In this document: positions 1-8,832 of the stretch, piece after piece
Numbering within the stretch: position 1 is the first letter of the stretch
How the letters are laid out: every line of letters starts with the position of its first letter
From: Bacillota bacterium
GTDB taxonomy: Bacteria; Bacillota; Clostridia; Lachnospirales; CAG-274
Assembly (NCBI GenBank): GCA_017543265.1
Contig: JAFYGI010000044.1
Location: 1 to 46,832, forward strand
DNA: 46,832 nucleotides
Reading direction: 5' to 3'
Made by a program: the position numbers and the translations under genes
The notes under the pieces: model-generated
What the model was told of the DNA's origin: nothing
Database searches by the model: none
What the model saw: the letters and a program-made list of their open reading frames with translations, nothing else

Positions 1-9
1 AAAAAAATG

Positions 10-38
10 TTGACTTTTTATTTTAATTGTGCTATAAT
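10..38 (+). promoter_or_regulatory. Sigma-A-type promoter of tRNA-Trp
   Basis: TTGACT at 10-15 and TATAAT at 33-38 are separated by exactly 17 bp. Transcription should start near 45, about 20 nt before the tRNA. Confidence 0.85.
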
Positions 39-63
39 AAAATAGTTGTTGAACAAAATATAT

Positions 64-134
64 AGGGGTGTGGTCAAATGGTATGACAGAGGTCTCCAAA
101 ACCTTTAGCGAGGGTTCGATTCCTTCCACCCCTG
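64..134 (+). tRNA. tRNA-Trp (CCA anticodon)
   Basis: A full cloverleaf can be folded. The acceptor stem AGGGGTG pairs with CACCCCT and the discriminator is G134. The anticodon arm is GAGGT/ACCTT around loop CTCCAAA, giving anticodon CCA. The T arm carries TTCGATT. The 3' CCA is not encoded. It is a single-gene transcript, with its own promoter upstream and a terminator 5 nt downstream. Confidence 0.95.
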
Positions 135-139
135 TTCCA

Positions 140-167
140 AGCGGAAGCAAAAGCTTCCGCTTTTTTT
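140..167 (+). terminator. Rho-independent terminator of tRNA-Trp
   Basis: A 9-bp stem AGCGGAAGC/GCTTCCGCT with an AAAA loop is followed by a run of seven T. Confidence 0.9.
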
Positions 168-183
168 GCGCACAAAAATAAAA

Positions 184-245
184 GGGTGCGGATAGTCTAT
201 GGCGAAAAACCTGTTTTTCGCCGGAGACTGACCGCCCTTTTTTTT
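184..245. terminator. Bidirectional terminator built on a dispersed palindrome
   Basis: This is a nested hairpin: outer GGG..CGG/CCGCCC, middle AGTCT/AGACT, inner GGCGAAAAA/TTTTTCGCC with a CCTG loop. A T-run follows on the plus strand (238-245). On the minus strand the hairpin is followed by a T-rich tract, so it can end the converging gene at 244-2910. The inner 22 bp (201-222) recurs identically at 44580-44601. Confidence 0.75.
201..222. repeat. 22-bp dispersed palindrome, copy 1
   Basis: Arms GGCGAAAAA and TTTTTCGCC flank CCTG. The same 22 bases occur at 44580-44601, and the right part occurs at 29366-29384. Here the palindrome forms the core of a terminator. Confidence 0.8.
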
Positions 246-2910
246 ATTCAACCGTATATCTGAAACCGTTTGAATCGGCCTTTATATGCAGCATTGAATT
301 ACCCGAAAGGCTGACATACCTTATGCCGTCCTTTACGGTGGTGCCGCTGCCTGCCGTACTTACCACGATAACATTTTTATCATGCTCCAGCACAGCCTGC
401 TTTAATATATCCATTATTGCGGCACGTTCCTTGGCGCTTTTAATGCCCGTGCTGCTCAAAAGATCCCTGTTAAGGCAAACGACCACCGTTTTTTTGCTTA
501 TTTCGTTAAGGTACGACCTTAAATAGCGCAGCTGTTCGCTGCCGTTTGATGTAAGGGTACCGTCCGCACTTGCAAGGGTAACAACGGAGATATTGCCCAT
601 TTCCTTTGTGTCGTAGGTATTGCTCCACGAGACATCCGCGCCCAGACCGCTCTTTGCAGCCACAACGACCTCGTTGCCGTTTATGCTTTCAAGACCGCCG
701 CACAGCGGGTCCGAAAAGCCCTTTGTCACCGCAGATACGCTGCCGCCTATGACTGCGCCGATATTGTCCACATAGACCGTGCCGTTTATCTCGTCGGTGG
801 TGTTAAGCACCTCCACACAAAGTTTTTCTATCTGTATCGGGAAAACCGCATCCGCAGGCACAGCCGCCGTGCCCCTTTTCCAGTCCGCGCCCGAAAGTGC
901 ATTATCCATTACCAGACCGAAGCTTTTGTCGTTTGCATCGGTTATTATGGCCTTTAAAATACAGCCGCTGCCGCCGCCCTTGTACCAGCAGGTAACATCG
1001 CGCGTGCCCGCGGGCAGGGGTACGGGCTGTTTAAGCTCCGCAAACACCGATTGTGTCGTTGTTTTTCCGCCCGAAAAGGCGTAACCTATCTGTACCGCGC
1101 GGTTTCCGTCTATTGCAATGCCGTTTGTCTGAGCCGCCGTGCCCGACACGCCCTCGCCCGATACCGAGGCATAGAGCGACCTTTTGGCCTCAAAGCTCAT
1201 CACGCTTGCGTACTGCGTGCCGACGGTTATTTTAAGGCTTGCCTCGGCATCGCCGCATTTTGCGGTGACTACCGCATCGCCCGCAGCCTTGCCGTAAAGC
1301 CTGCCGTTTTTCACATAGGCGATATTTTCATCATCCACAGACCAGCTGACATTTCCGCTGCCCGCGGGTATGGCAAAACCGTCGCGGTTGATGACATTTG
1401 CCGTAAGCTCCGTGCTTTCGCCTATGTCAAGACTGCCGCTGCCGACATTTACCGCCAGACTTGCCGCACCGCCAAGCACCCTGACCTTTAACGTACCCTG
1501 AGCCGTGCCCGCATCCGCGGTTATTATGCAGCTGCCCTCCTTTTCGGGGGTAAAGACATTGCCGCTCCATGTACCGCCGACATTTGCCGAATAGTTGATG
1601 TTCTGCGTGATGGGTGTGGGGTTAAGGTTGTTGTCCAGACCCTTTGCATATACCGCCGAGCCAAAGCCCGCAAACATAATGGCATCCGCATTGCCAAGCG
1701 ACAGCGAAAGCGACGAAAGCCCCGTGCTCTCGCCCACGCCCGCAACGCCAAACGCATTGGCAACACGTCTTTGCGAGCCCTCGCTGGGATCGTTGGCAAC
1801 ATAACGTGCGCTGCCCTCCTCGTTTTCAACCACCATGGTAGTAGAGCCGCCGCCGTCAAAATGTATAGCATCATAGCAGCCCAGATCGGACATTATCTCC
1901 GCCGCCTCATAGTGCGTAGCGCCTATGCTTTCGCCGCGGCCGTCCACACATACGACATACACCTTTGTTTTATCCTTGTTTACGCCTATCATCGTTCTGG
2001 GCTGTCTGCCCGAGATTATAAGGCCGTTTTCAACGGTCTCGCCGTTTCGCAGTATCTCACCGCCGCCCGAAACGCCAAGCGCCACGGACGACATTTCCTT
2101 TTCGGGGCGAAAAACAAAGGTCTCGTTTTCGCTGAAGCCGACACGCTGACCGACCGAGAACTTACCCAGATTGGCCGCCGCCGTTGCCTTGTTCATAACG
2201 ATAACATAGCCGCCCGTGCTAAGCTCGGGCACCTCCACGGTCTCGCCCGCGCCGCTTATATCCACTATCGTACCCTCGTTTACGACTATTTTCACCAGGT
2301 CGCTGCGGTGGCTGTCCAGTCCCGCCGTACTGCCTATGGTGTTCCTGTCAAAGTAAACGGGCTTTGAAAAGTCCGTATATTTGTTTTTTGCGCCCATTTC
2401 AAGCCCGACATCGCCCGCGCCGTAAAGACCCATGCTGGATTTTACATAGTCGATAAAGGGTGTACCGTCCGTACCCACAAAAAAGCCCGCATAGCGGTTT
2501 GCGGAGCCGTTATAGTAGTTCTGCGCCGCCTCCATTTTGCCGTTTCTGACCACCTGACCCATGCTGCTCATCGGCAGACCCGAGCCGAAAAAGTCCGCAT
2601 TGACCGCCGCCTTGACCTTGTAGGTATCGGCAAAATCGCTGACCGTGTGCTTGCCGCCAAGCTCCGATGCCGACTCCAGCACCTTCATACCGACATTTTC
2701 GTCATGCGCGTCTATCTCCACAACGTAAATATCCATCCAGCCCGCCTTGTAGAGCCTCGATATCTCCTTGTAGACAACGCCCTTTGTCAGCGTGCGTGTT
2801 TCCGACTTTTCATACAGCATATCGCTTGCCGCCGCGCCCACACTGACGGGCGAGAGCGACATAAGCAACGCCATAGCGGCACTTATGGCCGCCTTGAATT
2901 TATTTTTCAT
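244..2910 (-). CDS. Secreted phosphodiester glycosidase (NAGPA-like) with Big_2 domain
   Basis: The 888-aa product starts with a signal peptide (residues 1-28, KNKFK then a hydrophobic core ending GAAA). Residues about 95-392 look like the phosphodiester glycosidase/NAGPA domain (PF09992): VDGR at 322-325, DGGGSTTMV at 352-360 and a closing NAFGV. Family members remove sugar phosphodiester caps or act on envelope glycans; the substrate here is unknown. Residues 483-564 resemble a bacterial Ig-like Big_2 domain. Residues 570-715 look like a beta-sandwich carbohydrate-binding module, and 720-888 is an unrecognised C-terminal domain. The start is ATG with GGAGAG upstream. The gene lies downstream of ftsZ but has its own promoter and follows the ftsZ terminator, so it is probably a separate unit. 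The domain family call is fairly secure; the substrate is not. Confidence 0.85.
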   Translation of the reverse strand: MKNKFKAAISAAMALLMSLSPVSVGAAASDMLYEKSETRTLTKGVVYKEISRLYKAGWMDIYVVEIDAHDENVGMKVLESASELGGKHTVSDFADTYKVKAAVNADFFGSGLPMSSMGQVVRNGKMEAAQNYYNGSANRYAGFFVGTDGTPFIDYVKSSMGLYGAGDVGLEMGAKNKYTDFSKPVYFDRNTIGSTAGLDSHRSDLVKIVVNEGTIVDISGAGETVEVPELSTGGYVIVMNKATAAANLGKFSVGQRVGFSENETFVFRPEKEMSSVALGVSGGGEILRNGETVENGLIISGRQPRTMIGVNKDKTKVYVVCVDGRGESIGATHYEAAEIMSDLGCYDAIHFDGGGSTTMVVENEEGSARYVANDPSEGSQRRVANAFGVAGVGESTGLSSLSLSLGNADAIMFAGFGSAVYAKGLDNNLNPTPITQNINYSANVGGTWSGNVFTPEKEGSCIITADAGTAQGTLKVRVLGGAASLAVNVGSGSLDIGESTELTANVINRDGFAIPAGSGNVSWSVDDENIAYVKNGRLYGKAAGDAVVTAKCGDAEASLKITVGTQYASVMSFEAKRSLYASVSGEGVSGTAAQTNGIAIDGNRAVQIGYAFSGGKTTTQSVFAELKQPVPLPAGTRDVTCWYKGGGSGCILKAIITDANDKSFGLVMDNALSGADWKRGTAAVPADAVFPIQIEKLCVEVLNTTDEINGTVYVDNIGAVIGGSVSAVTKGFSDPLCGGLESINGNEVVVAAKSGLGADVSWSNTYDTKEMGNISVVTLASADGTLTSNGSEQLRYLRSYLNEISKKTVVVCLNRDLLSSTGIKSAKERAAIMDILKQAVLEHDKNVIVVSTAGSGTTVKDGIRYVSLSGNSMLHIKADSNGFRYTVE

Positions 2911-2954
2911 TTTTATCTCTCCGATTTTTATATTTTGAATATTAATTCTATTTT

Positions 2955-2983
2955 ACTATACCACTAAACAGTACAGATTTCAA
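2955..2983 (-). promoter_or_regulatory. Promoter of the NAGPA-like gene
   Basis: On the minus strand, TTGAAA (2983-2978), a 17-bp spacer and TATAGT (2960-2955). It lies between the ftsZ terminator and the start at 2910. Confidence 0.75.
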
Positions 2984-3010
2984 TAAAAACGGCATTTTGT
3001 AAGGAAAACG

Positions 3011-3040
3011 TAAAAAATGCCCCCGCAAATGCGAGGGCAT
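3011..3040 (-). terminator. Rho-independent terminator of ftsZ
   Basis: Minus strand: stem ATGCCCTCGC/GCGGGGGCAT with an ATTT loop, followed by a T-run. It begins 7 nt after the ftsZ stop codon. Confidence 0.85.
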
Positions 3041-3046
3041 GATCTT

Positions 3047-4285
3047 TTATCGTCTGAATTTACCCCTTTTAAGAAAATCGGGGATGTCGATGCTGCCGTT
3101 ATCCAGCTCCGACGCTTTGGAATGTATCTCCTCATAGTGTGAGCGCTGTGCCGACTGAGCGGGCTGAGCGGGCTGCTCCGCCTTCTTCTCCTCGGGTGCC
3201 TCAAGCTGATGTGTGGGCTGCTGCTCCGCAGCAGACTCTGCTGCGCTCTCCTCTATCTGCTCCATATGCTCTATGGTCTTTGTAAAGCTGGGGCGTGTAC
3301 GTGCGATAGGTGTGCCTATAACGCTGCCCTTGTCGATAAGACCCGTTGCAACGATGGTAACGACAACGTCGTCGCCAAGCTCCTCGTTTACGGATGTACC
3401 GAAGATATTCTCAACATCGGGGTCAAGAGACGAGGACACCATTTCCGCAGCCTCCGCAGCCTCGAGAATGGGCAGGTTGGAGTTTGACGAGAAATTGATA
3501 AGCACGCTCTTTGCGCCCACAATGCTCGTTTCCAGAAGCGGAGAATTGATAGCCGCCTGCACAGCTGCCTCCGCGCTGTTTGCGCGGCCTACGCCAAAGT
3601 GTGCAAGACCCTTGTTGCGCATTACGGTACAAACATCGGCAAAGTCCACATTTATCATGCCGGGCTTTGTGATAAGGTCGGAAATGCCCGTAACACCCTG
3701 GTATAAAACGCTGTCCGCCATTTCAAAGGCCTGTATCATGGTAGTTGTCTTGTCTGCTATTTCAAGAAGCTTCTGGTTGGGGATAACGATAAGCGTATCC
3801 ACATTTTCCTTCAGCTTTTCAATGCCCTCAAGTGCGTTGTTCATGCGCTTTTTGCCCTCAAAGCCAAAGGGCTTTGTAACAACGGCAACGGTAAGTATGC
3901 CCATGTCGTGAGCAAGCTTTGCGATAGAGGGCGCTGCGCCCGTACCCGTGCCGCCGCCCATACCTGCGGTGATAAATACCATATCCACACCGTCAAGCAC
4001 ATTTTTTATCTCCTCGCGCGACTCCTCTGCGGCCTTATCGCCGATCTCGGGACGGCCGCCCGCACCAAGGCCCTTTGTAAGCTGTGTGCCTATGGTTATT
4101 TTCTTATGTGCATTGGAGCTGTTAAGCGCCATGCTGTCCGTATTAACAGCCACAAAATCAATGCCCTCGGGACTGTTGGCTATCATGCGGTTTACGGCAT
4201 TTCCACCGCCGCCGCCGACACCCAGCACGATAATTTTGGCATGATTGTCATATAAGCCGTTGTTTTCGTCAATTAACTCGATCAC
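3047..4285 (-). CDS. ftsZ: Cell division protein FtsZ
   Basis: The 412-aa product is a tubulin-like GTPase that polymerises into the Z ring at midcell. The nucleotide-binding [11 protein letters not shown] is at residues 24-34, the tubulin signature GGGTGTGAA at about 110-118, and the T7 synergy loop NVDFAD at 212-217. A variable acidic/Gln-rich linker follows residue about 320. It ends with the conserved C-terminal peptide DIPDFLKR, which binds FtsA/SepF-type partners. The start codon is GTG (4285-4283), placed 8 nt after a perfect AGGAGG. No ftsA is adjacent, as in many Clostridia. Upstream on the same strand are ftsQ and murA, but a strong promoter in the 156-nt gap shows that ftsZ can be transcribed alone. 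Confidence 0.98.
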   Translation of the reverse strand: MIELIDENNGLYDNHAKIIVLGVGGGGGNAVNRMIANSPEGIDFVAVNTDSMALNSSNAHKKITIGTQLTKGLGAGGRPEIGDKAAEESREEIKNVLDGVDMVFITAGMGGGTGTGAAPSIAKLAHDMGILTVAVVTKPFGFEGKKRMNNALEGIEKLKENVDTLIVIPNQKLLEIADKTTTMIQAFEMADSVLYQGVTGISDLITKPGMINVDFADVCTVMRNKGLAHFGVGRANSAEAAVQAAINSPLLETSIVGAKSVLINFSSNSNLPILEAAEAAEMVSSSLDPDVENIFGTSVNEELGDDVVVTIVATGLIDKGSVIGTPIARTRPSFTKTIEHMEQIEESAAESAAEQQPTHQLEAPEEKKAEQPAQPAQSAQRSHYEEIHSKASELDNGSIDIPDFLKRGKFRR

Positions 4286-4375
4286 TTTAATTTCCTCCTG
4301 CGTATTATTTCTGAACTATATCCAAAACGGGCGCTTTTACGGCATACCCGCGCAAAAATACTCTACACTCATCCT

Positions 4376-4404
4376 ATTATACAACAAAACGCAAAACTTT
4401 TCAA
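4376..4404 (-). promoter_or_regulatory. Promoter of ftsZ
   Basis: Minus strand: TTGAAA (4404-4399), a 17-bp spacer, TATAAT (4381-4376). It leaves a leader of about 85 nt before the GTG start. Confidence 0.85.
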
Positions 4405-4441
4405 TATATTTCGTTGTGAATTTAAAAAAAGTTCATTTTTG

Positions 4442-5146
4442 CTAATTTGTATAGGTAAAAGTCGGGTCTTCAAGCGTAAGGTCAAGTGTGCCCGGTATGG
4501 TCGTATCAAGGGTCTTAAGTATCTCTATAAGCGTAAGTATACGCTCCGTCGAGCCGTCGTTCTCGCCGTAGATGACCTGCACGCTGCCGCAGTAAAAACG
4601 TATGTTGCGCGGGTCGCTTATATCTACCTTAAGGACGTTATTTATAAGCTGATATTTGTTGAACAGCTCCGACAGCTCTATCATAGAGTCGAACGCATCC
4701 GGATTATCCGTTTCAAGCACCTCGCCCACGGTAAAGGTATCAAACTTCAGTCCCGTTATAATGGGCGCGGGGTAGGTTATCTCCTTTTTGACATCTATCA
4801 CAAGGCCGTTGTCGCTGAGACAAAGGTAACTGCCCGTATACTCCACATAGCCCCTTATCCTGCGCTCCGTCACCTTTATCTCCACGGTGCGCGGCAGGTG
4901 TTTTTTTATCTGTACCTCTTGTATATAATTGTTTTTTTCAAGTGCTTTTTTCGTCTTGCGGCTGTTATAGGCAAAAATATTGCTGCTGTTTTGCCGCGCC
5001 ACGGCGATTATCTCGTCCTCGCTTACAAGGTCGTTGCCCGTGACCGTTATGTCCGTTACGCGAAAAACGGGCAAAAACAAAAGCAAAAGTATGGTCAGCA
5101 CGACGCACATACCCAGCAAAGCCGCCAATGTACCCGATCTTTTCAT
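4442..5146 (-). CDS. ftsQ: Cell division protein FtsQ/DivIB
   Basis: A bitopic divisome protein of 234 aa from the ATG at 5146. It has a short cytoplasmic N-terminus, one membrane segment (about residues 6-28, rich in L/V) and an extracytoplasmic POTRA domain beginning FRVTDITVTGNDLVSEDEI. A FtsQ/DivIB beta domain follows. It is expected to bridge FtsL/FtsB and the septal synthase. An earlier in-frame ATG exists at 5170, but only the 5146 ATG has a good ribosome site (AAAGGAAA, 8 nt upstream), so I prefer it. It lies 67 nt downstream of murA and upstream of ftsZ, a typical clostridial division order. Confidence 0.9.
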   Translation of the reverse strand: MKRSGTLAALLGMCVVLTILLLLFLPVFRVTDITVTGNDLVSEDEIIAVARQNSSNIFAYNSRKTKKALEKNNYIQEVQIKKHLPRTVEIKVTERRIRGYVEYTGSYLCLSDNGLVIDVKKEITYPAPIITGLKFDTFTVGEVLETDNPDAFDSMIELSELFNKYQLINNVLKVDISDPRNIRFYCGSVQVIYGENDGSTERILTLIEILKTLDTTIPGTLDLTLEDPTFTYTN

Positions 5147-5213
5147 TGCCGTTTCCTTTCTTGTCTGCATAGAAGCCCTATGATAATATAATAAAACGCA
5201 GACCCCCGCCTTG

Positions 5214-6470
5214 TCAAGTACAATACTTTATTTTTACACCAATAAGCGACATCTTTTTACAAATATCCTCATAGCCGCGCAGGATATAGCCGCCGTTTTT
5301 TATTACGCTGCAGCCGTCTGCGGCCAGCGCCGCCAATATGAGCGCGGCACCGCAGCGCAGATCGGCTGCCTCTGTCACAGCGGGCGAAAGGCGGGACTCT
5401 GTGCCGTGTACAAGAAATTCACGGCGGCTTAAAAGCTCTATTTTCGCACCCATTTTGTTAAGCTGCGGGACATGGCCGCACCGCGTTTCAAAAATATTTT
5501 CCTTTATAAGACAGTCGCCGCATTTTACCGCCGCAAGTGCCGTAAGCTGCGGCTGCATATCGGTAGGAAACAGCGGATAAGGCGCGGTGGCGATATATTC
5601 GGGATTATACAGGCGCTCGGGGGCCTCGATATAAATGCTGTCCCCGTTTTCGCGCACGGCACAGCCCATCTGCATCAAAACCTCGGCAAAGGCCGAAATA
5701 TGCTCGTAAACGGCATTTTTTAAAAACAGCTCGCCGCCCGTTATCGCCGCAGCCGCCATATACGTCCCCGCCTCTATCCTGTCGGGCATGATGCGATGCC
5801 TTACATCGCCCAGAAGCGAATTTCTGCCCCTTATCACAAGTATCTCTCCCCTGCGTATATCCGCCCCCGCCTTGTTTAAAAAAGCACAAAGGTCGTCTAT
5901 TTCGGGCTCTTTTGCCGCATTGTGTATCTCACTTTCCCCCTCGGCGCAGACAGCCGCCATTATTGCCGTTTCGGTCGCACCCACGCTGGGAAAAGGAAGT
6001 CTTGTTTTTATGCCGTGCAGGTTATCCGCCCTTGCGGTTATGCTGTCGCCGCAGATGCTTATTTTTGCACCCATTTCGCGCAGCAGGTCAAGGTGCATAT
6101 CCACGGGCCTTGCGCCCAGACGGCAGCCGCCCGGCATAAAAAGCGTGACACAGCCGAAGCGGCGCAGCAGGGGCGCGATAAACAGCACGGACGAGCGCAT
6201 TTTGCCGCACATCTCCTGCGGTATGCACGCACAGCCGATGTCCGTTTTTTCGATATTGACCCCGCCGCCGCACCTGTCGAAGCAAAAGCCCGCCGTGTCC
6301 AATATCTCCGCGGCCGTCGCGGTATCGGACAGACGCGGACAGTTTTCAAGGCACACCCTTTTGCACAGCACCGCCGCCGCAATTATCGGCAGAGCCGCAT
6401 TTTTTGCACCGCTTATACAGACCTCGCCGCTGACGGGCAAACCGCCGCCCCAAACCTTGAAATATCCCAT
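5214..6470 (-). CDS. murA: UDP-N-acetylglucosamine 1-carboxyvinyltransferase MurA
   Basis: The 418-aa product catalyses the first committed step of peptidoglycan synthesis, transferring enolpyruvyl from PEP to UDP-GlcNAc in the cytoplasm. The substrate-binding KNAALP is at residues 23-28. The mobile-loop motif PGGCRLGARPVDMHL has the PEP-binding Cys at 116, so the enzyme should be fosfomycin-sensitive by family rule. Length is normal for the family (about 420 aa). It heads the minus-strand murA-ftsQ cluster and diverges from the YitT-like gene across 118 nt, where I could not place a convincing promoter. The ribosome site GGGTGAG lies close to the ATG. Confidence 0.95.
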   Translation of the reverse strand: MGYFKVWGGGLPVSGEVCISGAKNAALPIIAAAVLCKRVCLENCPRLSDTATAAEILDTAGFCFDRCGGGVNIEKTDIGCACIPQEMCGKMRSSVLFIAPLLRRFGCVTLFMPGGCRLGARPVDMHLDLLREMGAKISICGDSITARADNLHGIKTRLPFPSVGATETAIMAAVCAEGESEIHNAAKEPEIDDLCAFLNKAGADIRRGEILVIRGRNSLLGDVRHRIMPDRIEAGTYMAAAAITGGELFLKNAVYEHISAFAEVLMQMGCAVRENGDSIYIEAPERLYNPEYIATAPYPLFPTDMQPQLTALAAVKCGDCLIKENIFETRCGHVPQLNKMGAKIELLSRREFLVHGTESRLSPAVTEAADLRCGAALILAALAADGCSVIKNGGYILRGYEDICKKMSLIGVKIKYCT

Positions 6471-6588
6471 TTTCTCACCCCCGTTGCTATACGTTCAATG
6501 TATGGGAGCGGGCTTTTTTTGTTACTGTGCCGTATCATTTTGCAAAAAAGGGGATATTATAAGGTCAAAAGGCAAGGGAGGGACGAAA

Positions 6589-7188
6589 ATGCGAAGGGTG
6601 ATCCTGACCACGGCGGGCACGCTGCTTATGGCGCTGTCGCTGAACATTTTTCTTGACCCCGCGGGGCTTGTAACGGGCGGCGCGGCGGGCACGGGCGTTA
6701 TTGTGGAATACATCAGTGCGCGTTCTCTCCCGTTTGTGATACCGCTGTGGGCGACAAACCTTATGGTCAATATACCGCTTATAATCTGGGCATACAAAAC
6801 GATGGGGCAAAGCTTTACCGTGCGCACGCTGACTGCCACGCTGCTTTTAAGTGTATTTTTGCGTGCCACGGCCTTTTTGCCGCCGCCCGATGCAAGCGAC
6901 CTGACAAACGCCGTGTTCGGCGGGGCAATAATGGGCACAGGCGTTGGGCTTGTACTTGCGGGCGGGGCGACCACGGGCGGCAGCGACCTGCTTGCATCGC
7001 TGATACACGCCTACAAACAGCGCCTCAGCATTTCCACGCTGATATTTTTTACCGACGTGTTTGTGCTTACCTGCGGCGTATTTGTTTTCGGGGCAATAAA
7101 AACGCTGTACAGTGTGCTTTCGGTGTATATTTCAGCCGCTGCGGTAAGGCTGGTGGCGGAGAGATCGCGCCTTGCAAAGCGGCCGTAA
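6589..7188 (+). CDS. YitT-family integral membrane protein, short form
   Basis: The 199-aa product starts at ATG 6589, 6 nt after GGGAGGG. The open frame extends far upstream, but only as an antisense shadow of murA. About five hydrophobic segments can be seen, with glycine-rich turns (VTGGAAGTG, LAGGATTGGSDLLA) typical of the YitT membrane domain (PF02588). Usual family members are about 280 aa and end in a cytoplasmic DUF2179 domain; this one stops after the membrane part at RLAKRP. The function of the family is unknown. The gene is isolated. Confidence 0.8.
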   Translation: MRRVILTTAGTLLMALSLNIFLDPAGLVTGGAAGTGVIVEYISARSLPFVIPLWATNLMVNIPLIIWAYKTMGQSFTVRTLTATLLLSVFLRATAFLPPPDASDLTNAVFGGAIMGTGVGLVLAGGATTGGSDLLASLIHAYKQRLSISTLIFFTDVFVLTCGVFVFGAIKTLYSVLSVYISAAAVRLVAERSRLAKRP

Positions 7189-7597
7189 GGCGGCAAAAGC
7201 CTGTGCAAAATTCACGAAACCACTATATATTGCGTTTTATAACCCTGCTGCTATCCAATATATAGCAAAAACACGGGCTTTTATTTGTAATCTTACCAAA
7301 AAACAGGGGTTGCGGCCCTTTAATGTTGTTAAAACTGCCCTTTTTTTCAGATTATTGTGCTTTTAGTATGGTTTGAAGCATTTTACACCCCATATTTTAT
7401 ATAATTATTTCTCATTTTGTTCAAAAATAATACCCCTTCAAATTCCTTTAAACAAATTGCACAAATTAAAAAACCTTAATTTGTACAATAAAGATATAGA
7501 GAGTTTTTCTAAAATAAGGTATTATAATAATAAGATAAACAGCGTAATGGGACACTTTGTGTTTACTTCCGGCTGTGAAATTAAGGAGGAATAATTA
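7189..7597 (+). other. 409-nt AT-rich intergenic leader of the msmX-like gene
   Basis: No gene is visible here. The stretch becomes very AT-rich toward 7597. It holds a perfect inverted repeat at 7461-7484 and a -10-like TATAAT at 7523-7528 with a poor -35 box. A strong AAGGAGG ribosome site lies just before the msmX-like ATG. I see no terminator for the upstream YitT-like gene. Confidence 0.5.
7461..7484. promoter_or_regulatory. Perfect 9-bp inverted repeat, possible operator
   Basis: ACAAATTAA (7461-7469) and TTAATTTGT (7476-7484) flank a 6-nt spacer, about 40 bp upstream of the TATAAT-like box at 7523. The position suits a regulator-binding site for a sugar-uptake ATPase. The regulator is unknown. 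Confidence 0.45.
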
Positions 7598-8710
7598 ATG
7601 GCAGAATTAAAATTAAAAAACATTGTCAAGAAATATCCCAACGGTTTTGTTGCAGTTAAGGATTTTTCCCTTGATATCGAAGATAAGGAGTTCATTATCT
7701 TCGTTGGACCTTCAGGCTGCGGTAAGTCAACTACACTTCGTATGATCGCAGGTCTTGAGGACATCTCGGCAGGCGAGCTTTACATCGGCGACAAGATGTG
7801 CAACAACGTATCACCTAAGGACAGAGATATCGCGATGGTTTTCCAGAACTACGCTCTTTATCCTCATATGACTGTATACGATAACATGGCATTCGGTCTT
7901 AAGCTTCGTAAGGTTTCCAGAGAGGAAATAAACAAAAAAGTGCATGAGGCAGCAAAGATACTTGATATAGAGCACCTGCTTGACAGAAAGCCCAAGGCTT
8001 TGTCAGGTGGTCAGCGTCAGCGTGTTGCGATGGGTCGTGCTATCGTGCGTGAGCCTAAGGTTTTCCTTATGGACGAGCCTCTTTCAAACCTTGATGCAAA
8101 GCTGCGTGTACAGATGAGATCCGAGATCTCCAAGCTTCACCACAAATTACAGACAACATTCATCTACGTTACACATGACCAGACCGAGGCTATGACGCTC
8201 GGTACCCGTATCGTAGTTCTTAAGGATGGTATCATCCAGCAGGTAGATACACCCCAGAACCTTTACAACAAGCCGTCAAACCTTTTCGTTGCAGGTTTCA
8301 TCGGTTCACCCCAGATGAACTTCATCGACGCTAAGGTTGTACAGGTTGGCCCCGACGTAATGGTAGCATTCGGTGAATACCGCGTTAAGCTTCCCGAGGC
8401 AAAGACAAAGGCACTTATCGAGGGCGGCTATGTTGACAAGGACATCATCCTTGGTATCAGACCCGAGGACGTACATGACGAGGATATCTTCATCAGCGCC
8501 TCACCCGAAAGTGTTGTTGAGGCTCATGTAGAAGTAACCGAGCTTCTCGGTGCAGAGACAAACCTGTTCCTTATCATCGCAGGCCAGTCCATCACAGCAA
8601 GGGTTGATTCCAGAAGCCAGGCTAAAATTGGTGACATCATCAATGTTGCGTTCGACGTTAACAGAATGCACCTTTTCGACAAGCAGACAGAAGAGACTAT
8701 CTGCAACTGA
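7598..8710 (+). CDS. msmX: Carbohydrate ABC transporter ATP-binding protein, MsmX/UgpC type
   Basis: The 370-aa ATPase would energise sugar importers at the inner face of the membrane. Walker [10 protein letters not shown] is at residues 37-45, the Q-loop in [10 protein letters not shown], the ABC signature LSGGQRQR at 135-142, Walker B VFLMDE at 155-160, and the switch histidine in [12 protein letters not shown]-terminal OB/TOBE-type regulatory domain follows residue about 240. No permease or binding-protein genes are nearby, which fits the shared, multitask MsmX ATPases of Firmicutes. Codon choice looks more biased than in its neighbours, suggesting high expression. It has a strong AAGGAGG site and its own terminator. 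UgpC or MalK naming is equally possible. Confidence 0.92.
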   Translation: MAELKLKNIVKKYPNGFVAVKDFSLDIEDKEFIIFVGPSGCGKSTTLRMIAGLEDISAGELYIGDKMCNNVSPKDRDIAMVFQNYALYPHMTVYDNMAFGLKLRKVSREEINKKVHEAAKILDIEHLLDRKPKALSGGQRQRVAMGRAIVREPKVFLMDEPLSNLDAKLRVQMRSEISKLHHKLQTTFIYVTHDQTEAMTLGTRIVVLKDGIIQQVDTPQNLYNKPSNLFVAGFIGSPQMNFIDAKVVQVGPDVMVAFGEYRVKLPEAKTKALIEGGYVDKDIILGIRPEDVHDEDIFISASPESVVEAHVEVTELLGAETNLFLIIAGQSITARVDSRSQAKIGDIINVAFDVNRMHLFDKQTEETICN

Positions 8711-8724
8711 TAATATTAACAGCA

Positions 8725-8756
8725 AGACCCGCTGCAAATGCAGCGGGTCTTTTTTT
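8725..8756 (+). terminator. Rho-independent terminator of msmX-like gene
   Basis: Perfect 11-bp stem AGACCCGCTGC/GCAGCGGGTCT with an AAAT loop and a T-run. Confidence 0.93.
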
Positions 8757-8778
8757 GTCCTGTTACGGCCTAAAATGC

Positions 8779-8811
8779 AAAAAAATATCCCCCGGCGAAC
8801 CGGGGGATATT
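8779..8811 (-). terminator. Rho-independent terminator of the SLH/cohesin-like gene
   Basis: Minus strand: 12-bp stem AATATCCCCCGG/CCGGGGGATATT with a TTCG loop, followed by a T-run. Confidence 0.9.
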
Positions 8812-8832
8812 GTGGTTTATCGCATATTCAGA

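Noticed and set aside
5788..7188. Long plus-strand open frame of 466 codons ending in the YitT-like protein
   Set aside because: The first two thirds are antisense to murA. The GGGAGGG site and the family N-terminus place the start at 6589.
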